Positions 9,024-18,477 of a stretch of DNA of 64,000 nucleotides are shown here, one piece after another. The translations under genes and the position numbers were made by a program. Numbering within the stretch: the stretch's first letter is position 1; each line of letters starts with the position of its first letter. The notes beneath the pieces are model-generated. The model was not told the origin of the DNA. It did not search any database and saw only the letters and a program-made list of their open reading frames with translations. This DNA comes from Fertoeibacter niger (lineage in GTDB: Bacteria; Pseudomonadota; Alphaproteobacteria; Rhodobacterales; Rhodobacteraceae): contig NZ_WHUT02000003.1 of NCBI RefSeq assembly GCF_009380135.2, positions 345,679-409,678 on the forward strand, read 5' to 3'.

Positions 9024-9638
9024 TTAGCCTCGCGCCATGCGCGCTTCGACCAGCGCCACAGCCGCGGCCAGGGCCTCGTCAATGCCCAGCGCCGTCGTAT
9101 CCAGCAGCACGGCATCGGCGGCCTGTGCCATGGGGGCGGTCTTGCGTTCGCTGTCGCGGGTGTCGCGGGCGCGCAGGTCGGCCAGCACCTCGTCCAGCGT
9201 CAGGTCGGGCGTGCGCTCGGCCAGTTCCTTCCAGCGGCGTTCTGCCCGCGCCTCATCCGACGCGGTGACAAACAGCTTCACCTCGGCCTCGGGGCAGATC
9301 ACCGTGCCAATGTCGCGCCCGTCCAGAACGGCACCGCCCTCGCGCCGGGCGAAATCATGCTGGAACGCCACCAGCGCGGCCCGCACCTTGGGCAGGGCCG
9401 CGATTTTCGATGCGGCCTGCCCGACCTTGGCCGTGCGCAACCCGTCGCGCTGGAAATCATGCGCCGTCAACGCCTTTGCCGCCGCCACCGGGTCAAGCCC
9501 GTCCATCGCCTTGCGGGCCGTGGCGCGGTAAAGCAGCCCGGTATCCAGATAGTCAAAACCGAAATGCGCGGCCAGCGCCTTGGCAATCGTGCCCTTGCCC
9601 GCCGCTGCCGGACCGTCGATGGCGACCGTGAATTTCAT
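9024..9638 (-). CDS. cmk: Cytidylate kinase
   Basis: Phosphorylates CMP/dCMP. The P-loop GPAAAGKGT lies at residues 9-17, followed by [33 protein letters not shown] is the CMP-binding region and [13 protein letters not shown] the C-terminal signature. 204 residues, normal length. The aroA-cmk-rpsA order on one strand is conserved in proteobacteria. Confidence 0.95.
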   Translation of the reverse strand: MKFTVAIDGPAAAGKGTIAKALAAHFGFDYLDTGLLYRATARKAMDGLDPVAAAKALTAHDFQRDGLRTAKVGQAASKIAALPKVRAALVAFQHDFARREGGAVLDGRDIGTVICPEAEVKLFVTASDEARAERRWKELAERTPDLTLDEVLADLRARDTRDSERKTAPMAQAADAVLLDTTALGIDEALAAAVALVEARMARG

Positions 9639-9739
9639 GCCTGTCTCTTCTGCTGCTGCGCTGCCCCGGATCGGGGCGCGGTGTGGCAGCCCTTGTTACC
9701 CACAAGCGCGGGGCTGTCAAACAAGGGCGCCCGGCACCG

Positions 9740-11077
9740 TTACCCCAGATCGGCACCAAGGCTGCGCATCAGCCCTTCGAAAATCGGAAAGGAGGTGGCG
9801 ATGGGTGACGCATCATCCACCGACACCGGCGCTTTCGCCGCCATGCCCAGAATCAGGAACGACATGGCGATGCGGTGGTCGATATGCGTCTTGCAGGTGG
9901 CCCCGCCCGGCACGCCCCCCGGCCCCATGCCATGCACGGTCAGGGTATCCTCGTCTTCCTCAATGCGCACGCCGCAGGCCTCAAGCCCGCGCGCCATCGC
10001 GTCGATCCGGTCGGATTCCTTCACACGCAGCTCCTTCACCCCCCGCATGACCGTGACGCCTTCGGCAAAGGCCGCCACAACAGACAGGATCGGGTATTCG
10101 TCGATCATCGAGGGCGCGCGTTCGGGCGGCACCTCGATGCCCTTCATCGGGCCGAAGCGCACGCGCAGATCGGCCACAGGCTCGCCGCCCTCCTCGCGCG
10201 GGTTCTCGAAGGCGATGTCGGCACCCATTTCCACCAGAGTGATGTATAGCCCGTTGCGCGTCAGGTTCTGGCTGACGCCCGGCACGAACACGTCGGACCC
10301 TTCGACCACCAGCGCCGCGCAGACCGGGAATGCGGCCGAGCTTGGGTCACGCGGCACGGCCACCGTCTGCGGGCGCAGTTCGGGCTGCCCGGTAAGTGTG
10401 ATCACATTGCCCTCGGCCGTCTTTTCCACCGTCAGCTCTGCGCCAAAGCCAAGCAGCATGCGTTCGGAATGGTCGCGCGTCGCCTCGCGCTCAATCACCA
10501 CCGTCTGCCCCGGCGCGTTCAGCCCGGCCAGCAGCACCGCCGATTTCACCTGCGCGGATGCCACGGGCGTCGCATAGCGCACCGGCACCGGGTTGGCCGC
10601 GCCCACCAGCGTCATCGGCAGCCGCCCGCCCTTGCGCCCATAGGCCTGCGCGCCGAACAGGCTCAGCGGGTCTGTCACCCGGCCCATGGGCCGCTTGCGC
10701 AGGGATGCGTCGCCGGTAAAGGTCGCGGTCATCGCATGCGTGGCCATGCAGCCCATGATCAGCCGCGCGCCGGTGCCCGAATTGCCGCAATCGATCACAT
10801 CGGCGGGTTCGGAAAATCCGCCCACACCCACGCCATGCACCGACCAAGCGCCCGGCCCGTGCTGCACCACCTCGGCGCCGAAGGCGCGCATCGCCTTTGC
10901 CGTATCCAGCACATCCTGCCCTTCCAGAAGCCCGGTGATGCGCGTCTCGCCCACCGCCATCGCGCCAAAGATCAGCGCGCGGTGGCTGATGGATTTGTCA
11001 CCCGGCACATCGGCCCGGCCCGTCAGTGGCCCGGCGCGGCGGGCGGTCATAGGTTGGGCAGCACCATGGCCAGACAT
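9740..11077 (-). CDS. aroA: 3-phosphoshikimate 1-carboxyvinyltransferase (EPSP synthase)
   Basis: The sixth shikimate-pathway step, the target of glyphosate. [10 protein letters not shown] (about residues 25-34), [14 protein letters not shown] (about 96-109), [12 protein letters not shown] and [13 protein letters not shown] are present. The start at 11077 is chosen because GAGGA lies 6 bases upstream. A GTG 18 bases further upstream would place that ribosome site inside the gene. The loop is of the CP4-like class II type but carries Gly (about G101) where CP4 has its tolerance-giving Ala. 445 residues. Confidence 0.95.
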   Translation of the reverse strand: MSGHGAAQPMTARRAGPLTGRADVPGDKSISHRALIFGAMAVGETRITGLLEGQDVLDTAKAMRAFGAEVVQHGPGAWSVHGVGVGGFSEPADVIDCGNSGTGARLIMGCMATHAMTATFTGDASLRKRPMGRVTDPLSLFGAQAYGRKGGRLPMTLVGAANPVPVRYATPVASAQVKSAVLLAGLNAPGQTVVIEREATRDHSERMLLGFGAELTVEKTAEGNVITLTGQPELRPQTVAVPRDPSSAAFPVCAALVVEGSDVFVPGVSQNLTRNGLYITLVEMGADIAFENPREEGGEPVADLRVRFGPMKGIEVPPERAPSMIDEYPILSVVAAFAEGVTVMRGVKELRVKESDRIDAMARGLEACGVRIEEDEDTLTVHGMGPGGVPGGATCKTHIDHRIAMSFLILGMAAKAPVSVDDASPIATSFPIFEGLMRSLGADLG

Positions 11078-11229
11078 CGGAAATCCTCGCGTCACATTTC
11101 GGCGCGAGGCTTAGCGAAAGCCCTGCGCCCGGTCCAGCACCTTCCGGCCCCGGCTTTCATCTTGGTCTGAAATATCCGCGCCGCAGGCCTCAGCCAGCTG
11201 AAAACGGGCGACTGCACGGTGCCACGGCG

Positions 11230-11955
11230 TCAGGCGTCAGCCGCAGCGACGCCCCGCCGCCGGAAGGTCGCGTAATCCGGCACCCTGCCCTCGCGCAGCG
11301 CCTTCTGCTCATAGCGGGTGGACAGCCAGTCATCCCAGGCCACGCCGCCATGCGCCACCAGTTCGAAGCCCGCCTGCGGCACCTCTTCAAGCGCCTGACG
11401 CATGTAGTCGGGAATGTCGGTGGCCACGCGGAATTCCGCGCCAGGGGCCAGCACGCGGGCCAGAGGCACCAGATGATCCTGCGTCACGAAACGGCGGCGG
11501 TGGTGGCGGCGCTTTGGCCAGGGGTCGGGGTAGTTCAGGAACGCCCGCGCCACCGACCCCGCAGGCAGCACATCGAACAATTCGCGCACGTCGCCCGGAT
11601 GAACCGCCAGATTTGTCACCCCCGCCGCGCGGATCTTGCCCAGCAGCATGGCCACGCCGTTGATATAGGGCTCGCAACCGATCAGGCCGATGCCGGGATA
11701 GCGGGCGGCCATGTGCACCATATGCTCGCCACCGCCAAAGCCCACCTCCAGCCAGACCGGGCGCGCGCCGCCAAAGATCGCGGCCAGATCCAGCGGGCTG
11801 CGTTCCGGGTTTTCGGCAGCCCAGATGCCGCGCGGGCGCAGCGTGTCCATATCCTGCGAAAGATAGGTTTTCTGGCTGGGCCGCAACGTCTTGCCATGCC
11901 TGCGGCCATAAAAGTTGCGCCAGCCCGGGGCGTCGTCGTCGGTGTCTTCGGTCAT
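11230..11955 (-). CDS. trmB: tRNA (guanine-N7-)-methyltransferase
   Basis: Makes m7G46 in tRNA. A class I methyltransferase fold with WLEVGFGGGEHMVHMA (motif I, about residue 71 on). IGCEPYINGVA and NYPDPWPKRRHHRRRFV, the diagnostic TrmB segment, follow. TRYEQKALREGRVPDY closes the protein. 241 residues, normal length. It is commonly near metK in Rhodobacteraceae; here the secreted protein gene at 12248 lies between them. Confidence 0.95.
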   Translation of the reverse strand: MTEDTDDDAPGWRNFYGRRHGKTLRPSQKTYLSQDMDTLRPRGIWAAENPERSPLDLAAIFGGARPVWLEVGFGGGEHMVHMAARYPGIGLIGCEPYINGVAMLLGKIRAAGVTNLAVHPGDVRELFDVLPAGSVARAFLNYPDPWPKRRHHRRRFVTQDHLVPLARVLAPGAEFRVATDIPDYMRQALEEVPQAGFELVAHGGVAWDDWLSTRYEQKALREGRVPDYATFRRRGVAAADA

Positions 11956-12090
11956 CTGCTGCCCCCGGTCAAACCCGCCCCGCCCTATCCGGCCCCGTTC
12001 CGGGCGTCAAGGCAACGTCCCTGTGGTCAAGACGGCCGCCTTCCTGTGGCAGCGCTGATCGCAGCGTCGTGACGCAGGGGGTGCCACCGA

Positions 12091-12131
12091 GCGGGTGGAA
12101 AGAGGGAACTTTCCACCCGCAAAAGCGTTCG
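12091..12131 (+). promoter_or_regulatory. 12-bp perfect inverted repeat overlapping an ECF-type promoter
   Basis: GCGGGTGGAAAG (12091-12102) and CTTTCCACCCGC (12109-12120) are exact complements around AGGGAA. GGAAC (12105-12109), 16 bp, then CGTT (12126-12129) matches the EcfG/ECF promoter layout, so the repeat covers the -35 region. No T tract follows, which argues against a terminator. Confidence 0.45.
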
Positions 12132-12161
12132 CAAGCATCTGACAGACCGGGGCTGCCACCC

Positions 12162-12176
12162 TGTTATCCGATAACA
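12162..12176. promoter_or_regulatory. Operator-like palindrome
   Basis: TGTTATC-C-GATAACA is an inverted repeat with 7-bp arms around one base, 72-86 bp before the gene at 12248 and about 210 bp from trmB. It looks like a dimeric regulator site; the cognate regulator is not known. Together with the repeat at 12091 it is the only structure seen in this roughly 290-bp gap. Confidence 0.4.
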
Positions 12177-12247
12177 ACGGCCTGTCTTTGCTTATCTCGG
12201 CACCCTGACCCTAGATCGGGGTATCGAGAAACCTGGAGGGTTAACCA

Positions 12248-12754
12248 ATGATACGCATGATCCGCAACGCCGGTCTGGCCGCCATCGCCGCCACCACCTT
12301 TGTCACCGCCGCCGCCGCCCCTGCCATGGCGGGCGAACGTGAGCGCGACTTTCTGAAAGGCGTGGCCGCCACGGTCGTCGCCGGTGTCATCATCAATGAC
12401 ATCAAGCAAAAGAACCGCCAGCGCCAGCAGCAGCAATATGTGCCGGTGCAGCGCTACTACGCGCCGCAGCCGGTCTATGTGGAGCCGCGCCGCCAGGTGG
12501 TGCAGCGCCATTACGAGCCCAGCATCTACAGCATTCCCGCCGCGCAGACCTTCAACGACTACTCGTCGCGTGAAAAGCGGGTGATTCAGTCGCAACTGGC
12601 ACGCGCCGGGTATTACAACGGCGCGATTGATGGCGTCTGGGGCCCGGGCACCTATCGCGCCGTGGCCGGTTATGCCCGCGACACTGGGCAGTCGGGCGTG
12701 CTCGAATCGCGCCGCAGCGCCTATTCGTTTTACGACAGCCTGCTGCTTGGCTGA
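12248..12754 (+). CDS. Exported protein with C-terminal peptidoglycan-binding-like domain
   Basis: 168 residues. A signal peptide to about residue 28 (ends APAMAG), then a glycine-zipper-like hydrophobic stretch VAATVVAGVIINDI, a Gln/Arg/Tyr-rich linker (about residues 57-90) and a C-terminal PG_binding_1-like repeat, with QSQLARAGYYNGAIDGVWGP at its start. Likely periplasmic and associated with the cell wall. The ATG follows GGAGGG. It is monocistronic between a regulated upstream region and a bidirectional terminator. Confidence 0.7.
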   Translation: MIRMIRNAGLAAIAATTFVTAAAAPAMAGERERDFLKGVAATVVAGVIINDIKQKNRQRQQQQYVPVQRYYAPQPVYVEPRRQVVQRHYEPSIYSIPAAQTFNDYSSREKRVIQSQLARAGYYNGAIDGVWGPGTYRAVAGYARDTGQSGVLESRRSAYSFYDSLLLG

Positions 12755-12773
12755 TCCTGACTGGCAGACAGAC

Positions 12774-12804
12774 AAAAGCCCCGGTGCTGCCACCGGGGCT
12801 TTTT
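12774..12804. terminator. Bidirectional Rho-independent terminator
   Basis: AGCCCCGGTG / CACCGGGGCT (10 bp, CTGC loop) is flanked by AAAA on the left and TTTT on the right. It can therefore end both the convergent gene at 12248 and metK. Confidence 0.85.
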
Positions 12805-12823
12805 GCTGTGTGCTGCGCCGGGG

Positions 12824-13990
12824 TCAGATGGCGCTTTTCAAAGCCTCGACCAGATCGGTCTTTTCCCAGGAAAAGCCGCCATCCGCCTCGGGTGCGCGGC
12901 CGAAATGGCCATAGGCCGCCGTGCGGGCATAGATCGGGCGGTTCAGCTCCAGATGGGTGCGGATGCCGCGCGGCGTCAGATCCATGCAGGCGGCGACAGC
13001 GCGTTCGATCTGCGCCGCCTCGACCTGCCCGGTGCCATGGGTATCGACATAGATCGACAGGGGTTTCGCCACACCAATCGCATAGCTGACCTGCAACGTG
13101 CAGCGGTCGGCCAGACCTGCCGCCACCACGTTCTTGGCCAGATAGCGCGCGGCATAGGCTGCCGAACGGTCCACCTTGGTCGGATCCTTGCCGCTGAACG
13201 CGCCGCCGCCATGCGGGGCGGCCCCGCCATAGGTATCAACGATGATCTTGCGGCCCGTCAGGCCTGCGTCGCCATCAGGGCCCCCGATCACAAAGGTGCC
13301 GGTGGGGTTCACCCACCATTCGGTTGCCTCGGTCAGCCAGCCTGCGGGCAGAACCTCGCGGATGTAGGGCTCCACTATCGCGCGGATGTCGTCGCTGGTC
13401 TGGTCAGGGTTGGCATGCTGGGTGGACAGCACGATGGATGTCACCGCCACCGGCCTGCCATCCTCATAGCGCAGCGACAGCTGGCTTTTGGCATCGGGGC
13501 GCAAGGTGGGCTCCTGCCCCGATTTGCGGACCTCGGCCAGACGGCGCAGGATGGCATGGGCGTAAAGGATCGGTGCCGGCATCAGTTCCGGCGTTTCGCG
13601 GCAGGCATAGCCGAACATGATGCCCTGATCGCCCGCGCCGTCGCGGTCTACGCCCTGGGCAATATGCGCCGACTGCTTGTGCAGATAGTTCTGCACCTCC
13701 AGCGTGTTCCAGTGGAATTCATCCTGCTCATAGCCGATGTCCTTGACGCAGCCGCGCACGATCTGGTCCACCCGGCCCATGAATTCGTCCAGCTTGGCCG
13801 GATCGGAAAGGCCCACCTCGCCGCCCACGATGACGCGGGATGTGGTGGCAAAGGTCTCGCAGGCCACGCGGGCGTTGGGCTCTTCGGTCAGGAAGGCATC
13901 GAGAATGGCATCCGACACCCGGTCACACAGCTTGTCCGGGTGGCCCTCCGAGACGGACTCGGACGTGAAAACATAGGATTGGCGCGTCAT
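12824..13990 (-). CDS. metK: S-adenosylmethionine synthase
   Basis: Makes SAM from methionine and [27 protein letters not shown] (N-terminal ATP/Met site), [10 protein letters not shown] and the P-loop-like [19 protein letters not shown] are diagnostic. 388 residues, normal length. Translation starts 8 bases after an SD that is part of a SAM/SAH riboswitch, so production should fall when SAM is plentiful. Last gene of the phoH-ybeY-corC-lnt-metK direction group. Confidence 0.98.
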   Translation of the reverse strand: MTRQSYVFTSESVSEGHPDKLCDRVSDAILDAFLTEEPNARVACETFATTSRVIVGGEVGLSDPAKLDEFMGRVDQIVRGCVKDIGYEQDEFHWNTLEVQNYLHKQSAHIAQGVDRDGAGDQGIMFGYACRETPELMPAPILYAHAILRRLAEVRKSGQEPTLRPDAKSQLSLRYEDGRPVAVTSIVLSTQHANPDQTSDDIRAIVEPYIREVLPAGWLTEATEWWVNPTGTFVIGGPDGDAGLTGRKIIVDTYGGAAPHGGGAFSGKDPTKVDRSAAYAARYLAKNVVAAGLADRCTLQVSYAIGVAKPLSIYVDTHGTGQVEAAQIERAVAACMDLTPRGIRTHLELNRPIYARTAAYGHFGRAPEADGGFSWEKTDLVEALKSAI

Positions 13991-13997
13991 GGGGAAG

Positions 13998-14040
13998 TGC
14001 TCCGTTAATATAGCCCGTCACGCCAGGAAGCCGTTGTGAC
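13998..14040 (-). promoter_or_regulatory. SAM/SAH riboswitch controlling metK
   Basis: Read on the minus strand, GTCAC pairs with GTGAC to close a hairpin containing AACGGCTTCCTGGC. The GCTTCC of that loop can pair with the GGAGC that is also the metK Shine-Dalgarno, 7 bases before the ATG. Arrangement and loop sequence match the SAM/SAH aptamer of Rhodobacterales as I know it. Ligand binding would sequester the SD and repress translation. Confidence 0.9.
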
Positions 14041-14082
14041 AGTTGCACCGCGCTACACGCCCGCCCCGGAAGGGTCAAGCCT

Positions 14083-15573
14083 TCAGACCCGCCGCCGGAA
14101 CATCAACAGGGCCGCGAGTCCCGCCAGCAACAGGCCCGTCACCGGCCACTCGCCAAAACGGGCATAGGGGGTCAGGGGCAACGCGCCGGGCAGGGTGACA
14201 TCGCGGTAGGCGGCTGCACCCAGCGGGATCTGAGCAAGCACCCGGCCCCGCGCGTCGATCAGCGCCGACACGCCGGTATTGGCCACCCGCACCAGCGGCA
14301 GGCCCTGCTCGATGGCGCGCAACCGGGCCTGCGCCAGATGCTGATAGGGGCCGGTCAGGGTGCCGAACCAGCCGTCGTTGGTGATCTGCAGGATCCAGTC
14401 GGCCCGGCCCGGCGCTGCCCGCAGATCCTGCGGAAACACCGCCTCGTAGCAGATCAGCGGCAGCATCTTGCCAAGCGCTCCGCCCAGATCCAGCACCGCC
14501 GCCCCCGGCCCCGGGGAATAGCCGTTGCCTTCCTGCGTGGCAAAGGCCGTGATGCCGAACCAGTCGGCCATGGTATCGCCGTAAGGAATGTATTCGCCAA
14601 AGGGCACCAGATGGTGCTTGTCATACAGCGCCTGCACCCCGGCATCGGGGCCGATCACCGCAAGGCTGTTGAAATAGCGCAATCCCTGGGCCCGCTGGAT
14701 GCCCACCGCCACCGGCACGCCTGCGCCGGCTTCGGCAATCGCCTGAAGGGCCCCCGGCGCATCATCCAGCAGCCATGGCACCGCGGTTTCGGGCCAGATC
14801 ACCAGATCGGGGCGCGGCAGGGCAGCGGTATATTCCAACTGCCGGTCAAACAGCATTTCCACCATGCCGGGCTGCCATTTGGTGCGCTGGTCGGCATTGG
14901 GCTGCACCAGCCGCAGGGTGGCATCGCGGGGGATAGGGTCGGGGGCGGCCAACCGCATCTGGCCATATCCGGCCATCGCCCCCAGCAGCAGCAGCGCCGC
15001 CGCCAGCCCACGCCAGCGGAATGCCACCGGCAGGGCCGCAGCCAGCAATGTCAGACCCGTGAGGCCGGTAGGGCCTATCAGCCCCGCCACCTGCGCGGGC
15101 GTCCAGCCAACCCAGACATGGCCCGGCAAGGCCCAAGGAAAGCCGGTCAGCACATGGCCGCGCGCCAGTTCCGCCGCTGTCAGGGCCAAGGCAAACAGCA
15201 GGGCGCGGCGCGGACCTGTAACCAAGGCTGCCAGCGCCCCCGCCGCCGCCCAGAACAGCGCAAGACCAAACCCCATCAGCACCAGCGCGAAAGGGGCCAT
15301 CCAGCCATGCCGGGCAATGTCGATCAGAAAGGGTTCGATGATCCAGCTCAGCGCAAGCACGAAATGCCCCGCGCCGCCGAACAGCGCCGTCCATGCCGCC
15401 GCCCGTGGCCCCGCAGCCTGCCCCAGCACACAGACCAGCGCCGCAAAGCCTGCCAGCGTGGCGGGCCAGACGCCAAGCGGAGCCTGCCCCAGCGCCATGG
15501 CGGCACCACAGCCAAAGGCCGCCACCAGCCGCAGGCGCGGTGACAGCGCCAGGTGGCGAACCCGCGGTTGCAT
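14083..15573 (-). CDS. lnt: Apolipoprotein N-acyltransferase
   Basis: Transfers the third acyl chain to lipoproteins in the inner membrane. Several N-terminal membrane segments (about residues 10-200) precede a nitrilase-like domain. Its triad is visible as the Glu in VIWPETAVPW, the Lys in LYDKHHLVPFGEYIPYGD and the Cys in LPLICYEAVFP. The start at 15573 (MQPRVRHLALSPRL) is chosen because the upstream open frame is Arg/Cys-rich and unlike the family. 496 residues. Confidence 0.92.
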   Translation of the reverse strand: MQPRVRHLALSPRLRLVAAFGCGAAMALGQAPLGVWPATLAGFAALVCVLGQAAGPRAAAWTALFGGAGHFVLALSWIIEPFLIDIARHGWMAPFALVLMGFGLALFWAAAGALAALVTGPRRALLFALALTAAELARGHVLTGFPWALPGHVWVGWTPAQVAGLIGPTGLTGLTLLAAALPVAFRWRGLAAALLLLGAMAGYGQMRLAAPDPIPRDATLRLVQPNADQRTKWQPGMVEMLFDRQLEYTAALPRPDLVIWPETAVPWLLDDAPGALQAIAEAGAGVPVAVGIQRAQGLRYFNSLAVIGPDAGVQALYDKHHLVPFGEYIPYGDTMADWFGITAFATQEGNGYSPGPGAAVLDLGGALGKMLPLICYEAVFPQDLRAAPGRADWILQITNDGWFGTLTGPYQHLAQARLRAIEQGLPLVRVANTGVSALIDARGRVLAQIPLGAAAYRDVTLPGALPLTPYARFGEWPVTGLLLAGLAALLMFRRRV

Positions 15574-15754
15574 GATCGGCACAGTCACCAGCGATGGCCC
15601 GTTGCCGCCAAGGCGGGTGCAAATCTGCGCGGCCCGGCGCAGCCTGCCTGCACCGCACCGTGTGCAAGCCTGCCACAAGTGGTTGCGGCACCTGCTTCCG
15701 TGACCGGAACCGCCGACCCGGCGCAAGACGCAGGCAGGGTCAGCGGCATTGAAA

Positions 15755-16717
15755 TCAGGCCCCCGCCGGGCCTGACGGTTCCAGCCTCTCGGGCTCGGGC
15801 TTGGCCAGCAGCGCCACCGGCGTCGCCTGCGCGCCCGGCAGGCGCACACGCAGCCGCTTGATCCGCCGGGGATCCGCGTCGATCACCTCGAACTCGGCCC
15901 CGCTTTCATGCGCCACAATCTCGCCCCGCGCCGGCACCCGGCCGATTCGCAAGAAGATCAGCCCGCCCAGCGTGTCGATATCCTCGTCATCCTCGCCCAG
16001 CCGCAACTTGAGCCCGATCTCGGCCTCGAACTCGTCCAGAGGCGCGCGGGATTGCACCAGATAGACACCGGGCTTTTCCTGTGCCCACAATGCGCCCTCG
16101 GCCTCGTCATGTTCATCGTCGATCTGGCCGATCACCGTTTCGATCAGGTCTTCGATGGTCACAAGACCATCCACCCCGCCATATTCGTCGATCACCAGCG
16201 CCATATGCACCCGTTCGCGCTGCATCTTCTGCAACAGCACGCCGATAGGCATCGATGGCGGGGCATAAAGCACGGGCCGCAGCAGGTTGCGCAAGCTGAA
16301 CCGCCCGCCGCTGCCGAAACCGTGCTGCAAGGCCAGATCCTTCAGCAATACCAGACCCTGCGGGTGGTCAAGCGACCCCTTGTAGACTGGCATCCGCGAA
16401 AAGCCCTGCTTGCGGAACACCTCGACCAGCTCATCGCGGCCAATCTCCAGCGGCACGGCGGCGATCTCCACCTTCGGGATCGCCACATCGTCGACCCGCA
16501 GGCGGCGCAGGTTGCCGATGCCGGGCAGGTTCAGGTTGCCGTTTGCGGGGGATGCTGTCGCCGATGGCGTGTCTGCCGCGGCTGACCCGTTGTCAGAGGG
16601 GGAAAAGGCGCTCAGCAAGCGGCTGAAAAACCCTGTTTGCCCCGGTTCAGCGGGTTCGTCTGTGTTCGGTCCCAGCGCGCTCTGCGCTGCCAGAGACCCG
16701 TCGTTGCTACTGCCCAT
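15755..16717 (-). CDS. Hemolysin C / CorC family protein with CBS domains
   Basis: 320 residues. A Ser/Gly-rich N-terminus (1-65), then two CBS repeats (the first around [16 protein letters not shown], the second around [20 protein letters not shown]), the link [25 protein letters not shown] and a C-terminal transporter-associated domain. Cytosolic CBS proteins of this family sit beside lnt and ybeY in most proteobacteria and are tied to Mg/Co handling. The start at 16717 has AAAAGGA 4-10 bases upstream, preferred over 16741. Confidence 0.88.
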   Translation of the reverse strand: MGSSNDGSLAAQSALGPNTDEPAEPGQTGFFSRLLSAFSPSDNGSAAADTPSATASPANGNLNLPGIGNLRRLRVDDVAIPKVEIAAVPLEIGRDELVEVFRKQGFSRMPVYKGSLDHPQGLVLLKDLALQHGFGSGGRFSLRNLLRPVLYAPPSMPIGVLLQKMQRERVHMALVIDEYGGVDGLVTIEDLIETVIGQIDDEHDEAEGALWAQEKPGVYLVQSRAPLDEFEAEIGLKLRLGEDDEDIDTLGGLIFLRIGRVPARGEIVAHESGAEFEVIDADPRRIKRLRVRLPGAQATPVALLAKPEPERLEPSGPAGA

Positions 16718-16758
16718 CGGTCCTTTTCCAAAAAATTCCACAAAGCCGCGCGCTGCCG

Positions 16759-17265
16759 TCAGTAAGGGTCGGCCACACCAAGCTGAGCCAGTATACGGGT
16801 CTCGGTGCTTTCCATCAATTCGGCATCGTCATCATCTTCGTGATCATAGCCCAGCAAATGTAACAGGCCATGCACGATCAGATGCGTGACATGATCCTGC
16901 ATTGTCTTGCCCTGTTCCAGCGCCTCGCGCGCGCAGGTATCCCAGGCAAGCGCAATGTCGCCCAGTTCGGTCGGGTCATCGGCTGTGCCGGGTTCGGGCG
17001 GCTGCGGCGCCTCGCCCGAAAATTCCGAACCACGCTCTTCCGACGGCCAGGACAGAACGTTGGTCGGCTGGCCCTTGGCGCGGAATGCGCCGTTCAGTTC
17101 CGCGATCCGGGCATCGTCGCAACCCATCAGGCACAGGCTGAACCCTTCGCGCGGCAATGACATGGCGGCAAGCGTTGCCGCTGCCGCCATATCCGCCCGT
17201 TCGGCAAGGCCAAAGCCTTGCCAGCGCGGGTCTTCGATCACTGTGTCAACCAGAGGCTCCATCAT
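16759..17265 (-). CDS. ybeY: Endoribonuclease YbeY
   Basis: A single-strand endoribonuclease needed for 16S rRNA 3' maturation and ribosome quality control. The zinc motif HGLLHLLGYDH (H-x3-H-x5-H) lies near residue 140, and AFRAKGQPTNVLSWPSEE with GDIALAWD are family segments. The start overlaps the end of phoH by about 20 bases, suggesting coupling. ATG at 17265 or 17262 are both possible. Confidence 0.93.
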   Translation of the reverse strand: MMEPLVDTVIEDPRWQGFGLAERADMAAAATLAAMSLPREGFSLCLMGCDDARIAELNGAFRAKGQPTNVLSWPSEERGSEFSGEAPQPPEPGTADDPTELGDIALAWDTCAREALEQGKTMQDHVTHLIVHGLLHLLGYDHEDDDDAELMESTETRILAQLGVADPY

Positions 17266-18265
17266 GCGCCTCATACGCCTCGATGATCCGGGCGACAAGC
17301 GCATGCCGCACTACATCCTTCGAGGTGAAGTAGTTGAAGCTGACGCCTTTGACATCCTTCAGGATACGCTCGGCATCGGCCAGCCCGCTGGCGGTGCCGC
17401 GCGGCAGGTCGATCTGGGTGCGGTCGCCGGTGATGACCATGCGCGAGCCCTCACCCAGACGGGTCAGGAACATCTTCATCTGCATGGTCGTGGCGTTCTG
17501 CGCCTCGTCCAGCACGACAAAGGCATTGGCCAGCGTGCGGCCCCGCATGAAGGCCAGCGGTGCGATCTCGATCCGCTTTTCCTCCATCAGCTTGGCCAGC
17601 TGCTTTTGCGGCAGGAAATCATTCAGCGCGTCGTAAAGCGGCTGCATGTAGGGGTCGATCTTTTCCTTCATGTCGCCAGGCAGAAAGCCCAGCCGCTCGC
17701 CCGCCTCGACCGCGGGGCGGGACAGGATGATCTTGTCCACCGCGCCACCGATCAGCATGGTCACGCCAACGGCGACGGCCAGATAGGTCTTGCCGGTGCC
17801 GGCTGGCCCGATGCCAAAGGCCATCTCGTGATCGAACAGGTTCTTCACATAGGCTTTCTGCGCCTCGGTCCGCGGATCGACGGGCTTCTTGCGGGTGCGC
17901 AGTTCGTATTTTCCCGGCGTGAACATTTCGATCTGTTCGCCGGGGTTGCGCACGATGTCGCTCATCGGTCGGCCCATCCGTATCGCGCCGTCAATGTCGC
18001 CGGCGGCAAGGCCGCGCCCTGATTCGAGCCGCGCATAAAGCGCCCGCAGCACCGCCGCTGCCTGCTCCCGCGCGCCCTTGTCGCCGATCACCGCCAGACG
18101 GTTGCCGCGCCTCAGCACATGCACCCCCATCTGATGTTCGATCTGTGCCAGGTTACGGTCAAATTCGCCGCAAAGGTCGATCAGAACACGGTTGTCGGGA
18201 AATTCCAGAAGCGTTTCTACCATATCTTCGGGACGGGTCGGGGGGGTCAGCGCGCTGATGCCCAA
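17246..18265 (-). CDS. PhoH-like ATPase (YbeZ)
   Basis: A 339-residue P-loop protein. Walker A in GPAGTGKTYLAVAVGV (about residue 146 on), Walker B in FVVLDEAQNAT, and the PhoH segment ILSRPAVEAGERLGFLPGD. The N-terminal KH-like region (about residues 15-100) is typical of YbeZ. It works with YbeY on rRNA/RNA metabolism. Despite the name there is no Pho box in front of it. Confidence 0.93.
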   Translation of the reverse strand: MGISALTPPTRPEDMVETLLEFPDNRVLIDLCGEFDRNLAQIEHQMGVHVLRRGNRLAVIGDKGAREQAAAVLRALYARLESGRGLAAGDIDGAIRMGRPMSDIVRNPGEQIEMFTPGKYELRTRKKPVDPRTEAQKAYVKNLFDHEMAFGIGPAGTGKTYLAVAVGVTMLIGGAVDKIILSRPAVEAGERLGFLPGDMKEKIDPYMQPLYDALNDFLPQKQLAKLMEEKRIEIAPLAFMRGRTLANAFVVLDEAQNATTMQMKMFLTRLGEGSRMVITGDRTQIDLPRGTASGLADAERILKDVKGVSFNYFTSKDVVRHALVARIIEAYEAHDGASG

Positions 18266-18430
18266 GGAGTTCTCCTTCTAGCAGGCAGGGTGAACGGGGG
18301 ATGTGCAGACAGAGGGTATATCTAGAGTGTGCGACTGCATCGGCCACAAGGCAAGGGATTTGCCATGACATTTGCGTAACGTGGCGGCAGCGTGCCCAAG
18401 GCCCGCCGCAAAACCGGGCACGCCAAAGCA

Positions 18431-18458
18431 AAAGGCCGCGGGCGATGCCGCGGCCTTT
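18431..18458 (-). terminator. Rho-independent terminator after the OmpA/lipoprotein pair
   Basis: AAAGGCCGCGG / CCGCGGCCTTT, 11 bp with a 6-base loop, lies 20 bp past the lipoprotein stop. Read on the minus strand the stem ends in a T run. Confidence 0.8.
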
Positions 18459-18477
18459 GGTCTGGTGTCTGCCCGGA

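Noticed and set aside
15574..15849. N-terminal extension of lnt
   Set aside because: Arg/Cys-rich sequence unlike the family; the hydrophobic N-terminus begins after the ATG at 15573.
17246..18265. PhoH-like gene as a phosphate-starvation gene
   Set aside because: It sits in the ybeZ-ybeY-corC-lnt block and has no Pho-box-like repeat upstream; an RNA-metabolism role is better supported.
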